DNA from: DASQDN01 sp035630195
GTDB taxonomy: Bacteria > Acidobacteriota > Terriglobia > Bryobacterales > Bryobacteraceae
Direction: 5' to 3'
DNA: 12,803 bases
Assembly: GCA_035630195.1 (NCBI GenBank)
Contig: DASQLD010000286.1
Coordinates: 1-12,803 of the forward strand
The notes beneath the pieces are model-generated. The model had not been told where the DNA came from, ran no database searches, and was given only the letters and a program-made list of their open reading frames with translations. Below are positions 1 to 7,405 of the stretch, one piece after another; the stretch's first letter is position 1, and every line of letters starts with the position of its first letter. The position numbers and the translations under genes are program-made.

Positions 1-1430
1 TCGATCGTCGGCGCGTCGGGGCGAGGGAGACGGCTGGTATAACCCTCGGCGATAAATAATGGCGTGCCGCCCGCTTTGTTGGGATTCTTCCAGATTTGCG
101 GATCGGCCCTCCGCTCAGCCAACAACTTCACGACAAGCGGGCTGATATTGTAAGCGGCTCCGTGCATGGCCGTATCGCCATTCTTGTCCACGGCATTGAT
201 ATCAGCGCCGATGTCCAGCAGCATCTTCACAGCTTCCACCGCCTCGCTTTCCTCACCCGCCTCCTCCTGCGGCTCGTTCGTGCCGACACCAGCTGCAGCC
301 ATCAGCGGCGTGGTGTTGTTGTAGTTCGGCATCAAAGGATCAGCACCCAACTTTAGCAGCAGGCGCATCAGAGGAACGTCGCCGCGATCGGCGGCAAAGA
401 GAAACGGTGTCGCCCCCTCAGACCCGACACTCGACCATGTGTTGGGCTGCTTGGGAGTGTCCTTTGGTAAGCGGAAATTGACCTTCGCGCCGCGCTTTAC
501 GATCTCACGCACAAAGTCAGCACTCGAGAGACGGCCCGATCCGGCAGGAGGCGCAGGATCACTGCTGTCGCTGGAGTCTGGCCTTCGCACCAAAGCAATC
601 ACATGGAGTGGAGTGAACCCTGTGCGCATGTCGTTCGGATCGGCGCCCGCATCTATCAGCGCAATCGCAAGCTCAAAGTGGCCGTTCTGCACCGCTAGCA
701 TCAGCGGACTGGTTACTGGTCCTCTGGCCGCGCCCGGACGCGCTACACTCCTACCAGGTCTCGCCGGACGCTGCATCATCGCATTTACATCTGCGCCCGC
801 TGTGAGAAACCCTCGCACCGTGTCAAGATGGCCTTCTCGCACGGCAAAGTGGAACGCCTTAAACCCGGAGTCGAGTGTCGCATCGATGTCCGCTCCGGCA
901 TCGATCAGCGCGCGGACGACTGCGGTGTGCCCTTCCGCCGCCGCCCACATGAGACCGGTTTGTCCGAGCCGATCGCTTGACTTAGGGTTGGCGCCTCGGG
1001 CGAGCAGCGCATTGACCGCCTCGGCATTTCCGGAACGCGCAGCCAACATAAGGACGGATTCGCCGCCTTTCATCGTGGCGTTCGCGTCAGCTCCGGCCTG
1101 CAACAACAGTTTCACAATTGCAGCGTTGCCATTCGTACATGCTTGTGCGAGCGCCGGCACGCCATAGCGATTGACTGCATTCACATTGGCTCCCGCTTGC
1201 ACTAGCAATGCAACAGTCTCCGCATCGTCGTTATACGCGGCCCAGTGCAGCGCGGTGGTCCCATCCACTTGGGGGGCATTCACGTCCGCCCCGCCCCCGA
1301 AGAGCTTGCGCACGCTCGTCTTGTCACGTTTTTCCACGGCGTCGGCGAGTACGGCGCGCTCTGCCGCGGCGACCCGCGCGCCGAGGCCAACTCCCAGCAG
1401 GAGCACTCCACCTATCTTTCGCCAGTGCAT
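1..1430 (-). CDS. Exported ankyrin-repeat protein, partial (C-terminus beyond the window)
   Basis: I translated this gene by hand on the minus strand; 476 codons stay open to the window edge. It starts MHWRKIGGVLLLG and has a short basic n-region, a hydrophobic core and an A-A-A-E cleavage-like site near residue 23. This suggests Sec export, so a periplasmic or surface ankyrin protein. About ten to twelve ankyrin units follow from about residue 25 to the edge, with repeated cores such as DGTTALHWAA (56-65), AGADANA (112-118), AGADIDA (178-184) and IGADINA (407-413). Two linkers interrupt the array: an Arg/Pro/Ala-rich one near 220-238 and a Ser/Asp/Pro-rich one near 283-300. Ankyrin repeats bind proteins and have no catalytic role of their own; the partner is unknown. 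The start is set by the sequence TAAGGAG six bases upstream, where TAA is the stop of the DUF1552 gene, so the two are almost certainly cotranscribed and perhaps translationally coupled. Probably only a few C-terminal residues are missing, which is an inference. Confidence 0.93.
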   Translation of the reverse strand, partial: MHWRKIGGVLLLGVGLGARVAAAERAVLADAVEKRDKTSVRKLFGGGADVNAPQVDGTTALHWAAYNDDAETVALLVQAGANVNAVNRYGVPALAQACTNGNAAIVKLLLQAGADANATMKGGESVLMLAARSGNAEAVNALLARGANPKSSDRLGQTGLMWAAAEGHTAVVRALIDAGADIDATLDSGFKAFHFAVREGHLDTVRGFLTAGADVNAMMQRPARPGRSVARPGAARGPVTSPLMLAVQNGHFELAIALIDAGADPNDMRTGFTPLHVIALVRRPDSSDSSDPAPPAGSGRLSSADFVREIVKRGAKVNFRLPKDTPKQPNTWSSVGSEGATPFLFAADRGDVPLMRLLLKLGADPLMPNYNNTTPLMAAAGVGTNEPQEEAGEESEAVEAVKMLLDIGADINAVDKNGDTAMHGAAYNISPLVVKLLAERRADPQIWKNPNKAGGTPLFIAEGYTSRLPRPDAPTI

Positions 1431-1436
1431 GCGCGT

Positions 1437-1443
1437 CTCCTTA
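1437..1443 (-). promoter_or_regulatory. Ribosome binding site of the ankyrin gene, overlapping the upstream stop codon
   Basis: The minus strand reads TAAGGAG followed by six bases and the ATG at 1430. The TAA is the stop codon of the DUF1552 gene, so the Shine-Dalgarno sequence begins inside the upstream stop. This supports an operon and possible translational coupling. Confidence 0.75.
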
Positions 1444-2787
1444 GGCGACGTCAATTCGCTCGAAGAGGTCTTTGACTTTTCCCGTGCTGTCCATAAACGA
1501 ATCGAGATGAATGCCCACGCGCTCGAGCAGCGTCAGGTGCAGGTTGGCCAGGTTCGTTCCCTTCTCGTACCGGATGTGCCGGCCCCCCTTTAAGCCGGTT
1601 GCGGCGCCCCCCGCGACCAGGATCGGAAGGTTTTCGTGATCGTGAAGGCTTGGATTACCCATCCCGCTGCCGTATAAGTAGACCGAGTGATCGAGGAGCG
1701 AGCCGGCGCCATCGGGAGTGGCCTTCATTCTCTGAAGGAAGTCGGAAAACAGAGAAACATGATACGTATTGATCTTTGCTATCTGCGCTACTTTGAACGG
1801 ATCGTTGCCGTGATGACTGGTCGGATGATGAGGGTCACTGACGCCGATCTCCGGATAAGTACGATTGCTCTGCTCGCGTGTGAGTTGAAAGGCGATTACG
1901 CGCGTGATATCCGCTTGAAAGGCCAGGATCTGCAGATCGAACATGAGCTTCGCATGATCGGCGAACGCCGCGGGAACACCCACCGGCCGATCGAGGTCGG
2001 GCGTTTTATTCTCCGCCACGGCTTGCTCGGCACGCTGGATCTCACGTTCGACTTGACGCACGCTGTCGAGATACTGATCCAGTCGCACGCCATCCGGAAC
2101 GCCGACGCGCTGCTTGAACCTGCCGATGTTCTTCGTGAACGAATCGAGTAGGCTCGCCCGATTGTGCAGCGCGGAGCGGCGTGAGTTTGCATCGCCTCCT
2201 TCGCCGAAGAGGCGCTCGAATACGACTCGCGGATGCGCCTCTGAGGGCAGCGGGGTTGTAGGCGACGACCACGAGAGGCAATTCTGATAGACGCACGAGT
2301 AACCGTTGTTGCACACGCCCGCGAGCGGGTTCAGATCCATAGCGAGTTGGAGCGAGGCCAGTTGCGTCTCTCGGCCCATCTGCTCGGCCGCGATCTGATC
2401 GACTGTCGTGCCCGAAAAATAATCTGAGCTCTCAGTGTGTTTAGCGCTCGCAGCGCTCAGGAACGCCGAGTTGGAGGTGTCATGAGTGCCCGGATAGGCA
2501 TTCTGCAACCGCATATTGGTGATCACCGTCACCTGATCTTGGACCGGTTTGAGTGGGTTGAGAATCGGGGAAAGCTCGTCGAGCTTTCCCTGGCCCGGAG
2601 GTGTCCATCGCGCTTGATCGCACCCCATCGGGATGAACACGAAGCCAAGCCTCGGTACCGGCTTCGCGGGCGTCTGGGCCCATGCCGTAGCGGCGGGAAT
2701 CATTGCGTCGAGCAGAGGCAGGGCTAGAGTAGCCTGCGCGCTTCTCAGAAACGTCCGTCTGGGAATCGCCTTCTTCGTCAAAAACAT
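1441..2787 (-). CDS. DUF1552 (HXXSHH) family protein, Tat-exported
   Basis: This 448-residue protein matches the DUF1552 family (PF07586), which is common in Acidobacteria, Planctomycetes and Verrucomicrobia and has no established function. The N-terminus carries a twin-arginine signal: R10-R11-T-F-L-R, then a hydrophobic stretch ending near AWAQ (35-38). This suggests export in folded form, often a sign of a bound cofactor. The family-defining HXXSHH motif is present at 321-326 (H-P-T-S-H-H). A second histidine-rich segment, GSGMGNPSLHDHENLP (373-388), resembles the metal-site region of DUF1501/sulfatase-like proteins, so a metal-dependent alkaline-phosphatase-superfamily fold is possible; that is inference. 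Length is normal for the family. The start ATG has GGAGG nine bases upstream. It lies 21 bp downstream of the PSD/cytochrome gene and 10 bp upstream of the ankyrin gene, as the middle gene of the set. Confidence 0.93.
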   Translation of the reverse strand: MFLTKKAIPRRTFLRSAQATLALPLLDAMIPAATAWAQTPAKPVPRLGFVFIPMGCDQARWTPPGQGKLDELSPILNPLKPVQDQVTVITNMRLQNAYPGTHDTSNSAFLSAASAKHTESSDYFSGTTVDQIAAEQMGRETQLASLQLAMDLNPLAGVCNNGYSCVYQNCLSWSSPTTPLPSEAHPRVVFERLFGEGGDANSRRSALHNRASLLDSFTKNIGRFKQRVGVPDGVRLDQYLDSVRQVEREIQRAEQAVAENKTPDLDRPVGVPAAFADHAKLMFDLQILAFQADITRVIAFQLTREQSNRTYPEIGVSDPHHPTSHHGNDPFKVAQIAKINTYHVSLFSDFLQRMKATPDGAGSLLDHSVYLYGSGMGNPSLHDHENLPILVAGGAATGLKGGRHIRYEKGTNLANLHLTLLERVGIHLDSFMDSTGKVKDLFERIDVA

Positions 2788-2796
2788 CGCGTCATG

Positions 2797-2801
2797 CCTC
2801 C
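2797..2801 (-). promoter_or_regulatory. Ribosome binding site of the DUF1552 gene
   Basis: The minus strand reads GGAGG nine bases before the ATG at 2787. Another ATG (first base 2795) lies only one base after GGAGG, in a different frame that stops after five codons. The spacing therefore favours 2787. Confidence 0.7.
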
Positions 2802-2808
2802 ACCACGC

Positions 2809-5247
2809 TCACTTGTTATCCGTTATCTTAGCGGCTAAAGAGGTCACTTCAGCGCGCCGCATTTGGAATGGGGCACTCTTTACGATTCCGAGAATGAGCG
2901 ACGAGAACCGGTATCCCTCCCTCTGCGCGTCGCCCACGATCTTGCGAATCGCTGGCGCGTCATAGTACTCGATGCCTCGCCCCAACGCGAACGTCATAAG
3001 GTTCTCTGTCAGCGTTGCGACGAACAGTTCGGGACGGCGCATCAGCGCGTCTTCAAGTCCGTCGATTCCTCGGAAGTCCGTATCGCCGGGTAAAGCTCCT
3101 GTCGCATCGACGGGTTGATCTTCCACCTCCAGCTCGCGCCACTGTCCCACCGCGTCGAAGTTCTCGAGCGAGAAACCAACCGGATCGATCGTCCTATGAC
3201 AACTCGCGCACGCGGCGTTGCTTCGATGCGCAGCCAAGCGCTGGCGCATCGGAAGATTGGCTGCCATCGTGCTTTCGTCGAGGGCCGGCACGTTCGGCGG
3301 CGGGGCCGGCGGTGGCGCGCCTACGATGTTGCGTAGCACCAGCACGCCGCGAAGCACTGGCGATGTCCGGGTTGCATAGGACGTGACCGACAGGACGCTG
3401 CCGTGACGTAACAAACCGCCGCGCTTGCTTTCTGGGGTTAGCATCACGCGGCGGACTCGGCTTCCGTAAACATTCGGAATTCCGTAGTGCTTCGCCAGAC
3501 GTTCGTTGAGGAACGTGTAGTCCGCCTTGATCAGCGTGCTGACATTGCGATCCTCGCGCAGCACGCTGTCGAAGAAGAGCTCCGTTTCTTGCCGGAAGGC
3601 TTGCCGCAGGTTGTCGTCGAAGTCGCGAAAGAGATTGCCGCTTGGATTGACCGCGTCTAGATTGCGCAGTCGCAGCCACTGTCCAGCGAAATTCGTGGCG
3701 AGATTGAACGAGCGACGATCGGCAAGCATCCTGCGCGCCTGCTTCTCGAGCTCTCCCGGCTGACTCAGCTTCCCTTGAACGGCTGCGTCGAGTAGCTCAT
3801 CGTCTGGGATGCTGCTCCACAGAAAGAACGACAGTCGCGATGCCAATTCGAGGTCGCTGATTCGGTAGATGCCGCCCGGCATTACTTTTTTTGGGTCGCT
3901 TTCTACGCGGAATAGGAATTCCGGATTGCTGAGCACAGCAGTTAGCGCCATTGTGATTCCCAAATCGAAATCGCCTTCGGCACGACCTCTGCGATAGAAG
4001 GCCATCGACTCGTCGACCTCGGCCGTGCCGATCGGCCGGCGATAAGCGCGCCGCATCAGTGTCGATAGAATCGCCCCTGCACACTTTTCTTCCTGTGCAT
4101 TGTCTGTTCCGGTTGGCCGGCACACAAATAACCGGCGACGGCTCGGTGTGTCCCCGGCGCCCTTCGGCGCGTAAGGCCCGGTGACCGAGATCTGGTCAAT
4201 AGCGGGGGCCGTACGCGGATGCCGCCTGTCGTTGAAGCGAGACGCTGTCGGCTGCCTGGGCGTGTCGATGAGCGACGAACCGTTCTTGACGAACGTGACC
4301 GCAATCTTGTGCGGGCCGGCCTTTACGTTAATGCGCGCTTTCAAAGCCTTTTCATTCAGCGTTTCGTTTCCGATGGCTGCCCTCGAGATCGTGAAGCTCT
4401 GGATCGGCTCCCGGTCGAGCAGCAGCATCATTTCATGCTGCCGAGCATCACGCAGACCGCTGACGACTCCTGCCAGATCGCGGGCAAGCAGGATTTGGAT
4501 CTCGTACTCGCCGTCCTGGGCAAATGTATAAGGCGCCGACACGCCCCCACGCGTGCCAATTGGCAGCCCAGGCAATTGATCTTCCTGTGTGAGATCAGCA
4601 GGCAAGCTAATGGTGTCGCTCTGCAGCGAGGATTGCGTGCTCCCAACTGCGAGCCGGCTGATCTTCTGGGCCGCTGAGATATAACGATTCAAGAGCGTCG
4701 CCGACAGATCGCTCACGTTCACGTTGTCGAAACCGTGACCGCTCTCATCGGCAGGCAAAAGCGAACCGGCGTCGATGTCAAGCGCCAGCAGGTCCCTGAT
4801 CGCGTTCTGATACTCGGTTCGATTCAGGCGCCGCAGCGTTTCAGTTCGCCCAGGATTCAGCTTGGCAGCAGAGGCCGAATCAAGCGATGCTTCCAGCCGC
4901 GTCAATATAGCCAGACGATCCGCCGCGGAAGGTTGAGGCATGTCGGGAGGCGGCATAACGCCCGTACGCATCTTTCGGACCACCTTCTCCCATAGCTCCG
5001 GCTGCGCGCCAAGTCTCGTTAAGTCTACCTGGAACAGGCTCAGGCCCCCATTTTTCAAGCGTTCGTTATGACATGCCGTGCAATAGCGATCCAGGAATTG
5101 ACGCTGGCTCAAAGTTGAAGCAATTCCTGCGGATGCCCCATTACGCTGCTGTGCATACGTCTGCGATTGCACAGAAAGCAAAAGCGTCACTGCCAATCCT
5201 GTAAGGCCTATTCTCAGGGCTCCAGGGAACAACACCGGATCCGTCAT
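2809..5247 (-). CDS. Dihaem cytochrome-like DUF1592/DUF1588/DUF1587/DUF1585 protein
   Basis: This 812-residue protein has the standard multi-domain PSD/PSCyt architecture. A Sec-type signal peptide ends near TYAQ (30-33). A first c-type haem site, CTACH, lies at 56-60. PSD3/DUF1587 follows at about 137-178 (RRLNRTEYQNAIRDLL). A beta-rich segment (about 215-360) has no obvious named motif. DUF1595 is at about 389-450, with R-R-A-Y-R-R-P (399-405) and SNPEFLFRVE (440-449). DUF1592 is at about 460-590, with SRLSFFLWSSIPDDELL. PSCyt3/DUF1588 is at about 607-705, with GLLRHGSVLSVTSYATRTSP and a second haem site, CASCH, at 680-684. DUF1585 is C-terminal (about 735-797). Two CXXCH motifs imply covalent haem attachment outside the cytoplasm and an electron-transfer or redox role. 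The substrate is unknown. Cysteines 376 and 389 may form a disulphide. It is the first gene of the likely operon, 21 bp before DUF1552. No strong Shine-Dalgarno sequence is seen before the chosen ATG, so the exact start is less sure. Confidence 0.94.
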   Translation of the reverse strand: MTDPVLFPGALRIGLTGLAVTLLLSVQSQTYAQQRNGASAGIASTLSQRQFLDRYCTACHNERLKNGGLSLFQVDLTRLGAQPELWEKVVRKMRTGVMPPPDMPQPSAADRLAILTRLEASLDSASAAKLNPGRTETLRRLNRTEYQNAIRDLLALDIDAGSLLPADESGHGFDNVNVSDLSATLLNRYISAAQKISRLAVGSTQSSLQSDTISLPADLTQEDQLPGLPIGTRGGVSAPYTFAQDGEYEIQILLARDLAGVVSGLRDARQHEMMLLLDREPIQSFTISRAAIGNETLNEKALKARINVKAGPHKIAVTFVKNGSSLIDTPRQPTASRFNDRRHPRTAPAIDQISVTGPYAPKGAGDTPSRRRLFVCRPTGTDNAQEEKCAGAILSTLMRRAYRRPIGTAEVDESMAFYRRGRAEGDFDLGITMALTAVLSNPEFLFRVESDPKKVMPGGIYRISDLELASRLSFFLWSSIPDDELLDAAVQGKLSQPGELEKQARRMLADRRSFNLATNFAGQWLRLRNLDAVNPSGNLFRDFDDNLRQAFRQETELFFDSVLREDRNVSTLIKADYTFLNERLAKHYGIPNVYGSRVRRVMLTPESKRGGLLRHGSVLSVTSYATRTSPVLRGVLVLRNIVGAPPPAPPPNVPALDESTMAANLPMRQRLAAHRSNAACASCHRTIDPVGFSLENFDAVGQWRELEVEDQPVDATGALPGDTDFRGIDGLEDALMRRPELFVATLTENLMTFALGRGIEYYDAPAIRKIVGDAQREGYRFSSLILGIVKSAPFQMRRAEVTSLAAKITDNK

Positions 5248-5420
5248 CTACCGGATGTATTTTACTATCAACTCGGCTTCGCCCGATACCCTCATTGGCT
5301 GCGCTGAGCCTGCTTGCTGTAGCAGCGCGTCACGAACCGCAGCACGCGCCGAAACCTGCGTCACATAAAGCGCGAACCGTCCAGCGCCAGTTCACAGTCC
5401 AAGGGTTCCGTTTCATCGCC
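5248..5420. other. Intergenic gap upstream of the PSD/cytochrome gene
   Basis: These 173 bases separate the end of the decayed serine hydrolase from the start of the haem-protein gene, both on the minus strand. The part next to the haem gene is AT-rich: on the minus strand it reads TTGATAGTAAAATAC just before the start. It is the most likely place for the operon promoter, but I cannot define a convincing pair of -35 and -10 boxes. No open reading frame here looks real. Confidence 0.4.
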
Positions 5421-6700
5421 TCACTTGAGGATTGGAGATCCGCCTTGTTCCACGAAAGCCGCGGCTATTTCTGCATGACGGCGAACGTGTCGGCATAGGA
5501 GATGTTCGCCGTCACGGCTACAACGATCCCGTACTCCGGGAACGTCGTCAAAGACGCGATCATCCCGCCCAAGGAGTCTCCGTCGTGGCCAATCACGCGT
5601 GTTTGTTTGCCCGTGAGCGTGACAGTATCGACGTACCAGCCAAGACCGTAGCCTCTCTCCTCGTATGACGCCAGTCGCGGTGACGTCTGGAGCAATTTGA
5701 CTGTGGTGGGTTGCAGGTAATTGCCGTGGTTGATGGCCATCCCGAAGCCCGCCAAGTCGGAGGGAGCGGACTGGAACAGCTGGATCCTGCGTAGCAGGAA
5801 TAGTCTACGGGGCGCATCGCGTGCAGACCGTAGTTGGGATTCGAAGCGATCCTCTGGAAGTAGCATGTCACTGGATCGTGGGCAGGCCTCTTCCTGGATT
5901 CAGTGGTGAAATCGCGTGTCGCTTCCGGGTCGTAAATCAGCTCCCGTATCATGTTGAGCAACGGAAAGTCTTCGCCGGGTTCGCTAGTCCCGTCTTCGCT
6001 GGTCATGGTGTTGGGGATGGTGTTGCGCATCCGGAGTTGATCGAAGATTCGCTCTTGCATGAACGTGAGGAACGGCCGGTCTGCGCTGCCTCAACGGCCG
6101 CGCTGACAAGAATCCAGCCGTAGTTCGAGTAGCGGTACCGGGTCCCAGGTTTGAACAGCCGCGATTCCTCTGCAAAATGCGGAAGCGCTTCCATCGGTCG
6201 CTGCAGTGCTTCGTGAAAAGTGGCCCTTCGTCACCGCCGTCCGGGACGACACGGGCGGTATGGCCCCATCAACTCACGTACGTAACCGGCCACTGTTTTC
6301 TGAGAAAGGCAGCCACGCAAGCCTGAATCTCGTCTTCGAGCTTTAGGCGGCCTTGCTCCAGAAGCAGGCCGGCTGCAGCGGAGGTGAGCGCCGTGGAAGC
6401 GGTTCCGATCCTGAAATCGGTGACTCGGCGTCACCTGAACGCTGCGTTTGAGATCCGCATACCCGAAACCTTCTGCCCACACAATCTCACCACTGATTCC
6501 GATCGCCACCGAAAGGCCCGGCAGGTTCTGCTCGGCGGCACTTGCACGGACGATCTGCCGTCCCTGCTTAAATCGACACCGGCCCACTTCGGCGATGGCG
6601 CCGAATCCATAATGGTCGGCATCTTCTCCGGGTTCGGATGCACGGGTGTCGCAGTGAGGCTTACCAGCAGAAGCCAAGTGGGAATACGTCGCTTACATAT
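5421..6700 (-). pseudogene. Frameshifted serine hydrolase (beta-lactamase class C-like), degraded
   Basis: The minus strand encodes recognisable pieces of one beta-lactamase-related serine hydrolase, in the correct order but in changing frames. The pieces are a signal-like RRIPTWLLLVSLTATP (near 6680), RASAAEQNLPGLSVAIG, GEIVWAEGFGYADL, RIGTASTALTSAAAGLLLEQ, RPMEALPHFAEES, RYRYSNYGWILVSAAVEAA, RPFLTFMQERIFDQLRMR, LHAMRPVDYSCYAG, PSDLAGFGMAINHG, YGLGWYVDTVTLTGKQTR, VIGHDGDSLGGM and IVVAVTANISYADTF. Frame changes fall near 6560, 6415, 6281, 6265, 6202, 6083, 5780 and 5474. After the last one the reading EIAAAFVEQGG continues to a TGA at 5421-5423. The Y-S-N motif (6123-6131) and H-D-G motif (5579-5587) survive. 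The SxxK position reads T-A-S-T (6392-6403). Intact relatives would be exported enzymes of roughly 400 residues that hydrolyse amide or ester bonds. The true start is not identifiable. Sequencing error is the alternative explanation, but both neighbours have long uninterrupted frames. Confidence 0.85.
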
Positions 6701-6904
6701 AAACCAAAAGTACTTTACGAAAAAGTCACTGAGAACAATTATCGTTTGGATCACCTCGACGAGTAGGGAGTTGAGGCTCCGCAGGTGGGTTTTGTGCAAT
6801 CGCCGCCAGCGAAATAAGGCACGTGCCTGAGCAATACTTTAAAGAACAGATACTAGACGCTCATGAGGTCGCAATGGCTAATCGCGAGCCGGACGCGACA
6901 GTAC
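6701..6904. other. Divergent intergenic region between the pseudogene and the VOC gene
   Basis: This stretch lies between the minus-strand remnant and the plus-strand VOC gene, and would have to hold the promoters of both. It contains AT-rich patches (around 6701-6745 and 6834-6855). I could not fit a -35/-10 pair with good spacing on either strand. The short open frames here do not resemble any family I know and have no ribosome binding site. Confidence 0.4.
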
Positions 6905-6910
6905 AGGAGG
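6905..6910 (+). promoter_or_regulatory. Ribosome binding site that decides the VOC start
   Basis: AGGAGG is a full Shine-Dalgarno match. It directly abuts the ATG at 6911 with no spacer, but sits nine bases before the GTG at 6920. The GTG is therefore the better start. The longest open frame (from 6863) would place this site inside the coding region. Confidence 0.75.
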
Positions 6911-6919
6911 ATGGAAACA

Positions 6920-7405
6920 GTGACCCAAAAGATCAACATTGCGCCCTGCCTATGGTTCAACAAGAACGCCGAGCAGGCCGCCAATTTCTACGCCGAGACC
7001 TTCCCGGACAGCAAAGTCACCGCGGTGAATAAGGCGCCTGGCGACTATCCGAGCGGCAAGGCCGGCGACGTGTTGACCGTGGAGTTCACCGTTCTGGGAC
7101 AGCCTTTTGTTGGCCTGAACGGCGGGCCCCAATTCACCTTCGACGAGGCAATCTCGTTCCAGGTGTTCACTGACACGCAGGAGGAAACCGACCGCTACTG
7201 GAATGCGATCGTCAGTAACGGCGGACAGGAAAGCGTGTGCGGCTGGTGTAAGGACAAATTCGGTTTGAGCTGGCAGATCGTGCCCAGGGCTTTGACCGAG
7301 GCAATCAACAATCCCGATACAGCGGCCGCCAAGCGTGCGATGGACGCGATGATGACGATGAAGAAGATTGACATAGCCAAGATCGAGGTCGCACGGCGCG
7401 GATGA
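6920..7405 (+). CDS. VOC-fold protein, PhnB/3-dmu-9_3-mt (PF06983) family
   Basis: From the GTG start this is 161 residues, beginning (M)TQKINIAPCLWFNKNAEQAA. It matches the PhnB-like 3-demethylubiquinone-9 3-methyltransferase domain family (PF06983) of the vicinal oxygen chelate superfamily. Typical family features are PCLWF at 9-13, AEQAANFYAETFP at 17-29, DVLTVEF at 50-56, LNGGPQFTFDEAISFQV at 66-82, CGWCKDKFGLSWQIVP at 107-122 and a C-terminal A-K-R-A-M-D-A-M-M-T-M-K-K-I-D. The family name is historical; most members are small cytoplasmic proteins of unknown substrate, so no methyltransferase activity should be assumed. No signal peptide is present. It stands alone: upstream is the divergent pseudogene, and downstream a gap of about 295 bp separates it from a gene with its own promoter. 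The longer frame from 6863 would add 19 residues that do not look like the family. Confidence 0.9.
   Translation: MTQKINIAPCLWFNKNAEQAANFYAETFPDSKVTAVNKAPGDYPSGKAGDVLTVEFTVLGQPFVGLNGGPQFTFDEAISFQVFTDTQEETDRYWNAIVSNGGQESVCGWCKDKFGLSWQIVPRALTEAINNPDTAAAKRAMDAMMTMKKIDIAKIEVARRG

Noticed and set aside
439..1167. A 242-codon open frame on the plus strand
   Set aside because: It lies antisense to the ankyrin gene, whose minus-strand translation shows clear repeated ankyrin motifs. The plus frame has no family resemblance and no ribosome binding site. It is a by-product of GC-rich codon use.
1428..1440. A 12-base match between ATGCGCGTCTCC near 1429 and a copy near 7412, as a possible shared site
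   Set aside because: Several 12-base matches are expected by chance in a window of this size, and the flanks do not match.
1687..2151. A 154-codon open frame on the plus strand
   Set aside because: It is antisense to the DUF1552 gene, which has a Tat signal and the HXXSHH motif. The antisense product is not recognisable.
2778..2795. A five-codon minus-strand frame (M-T-R-C-F) overlapping the DUF1552 start, as a possible leader peptide
   Set aside because: Its ATG is only one base after GGAGG, too close for initiation, while the in-frame DUF1552 ATG has the proper nine-base spacing.
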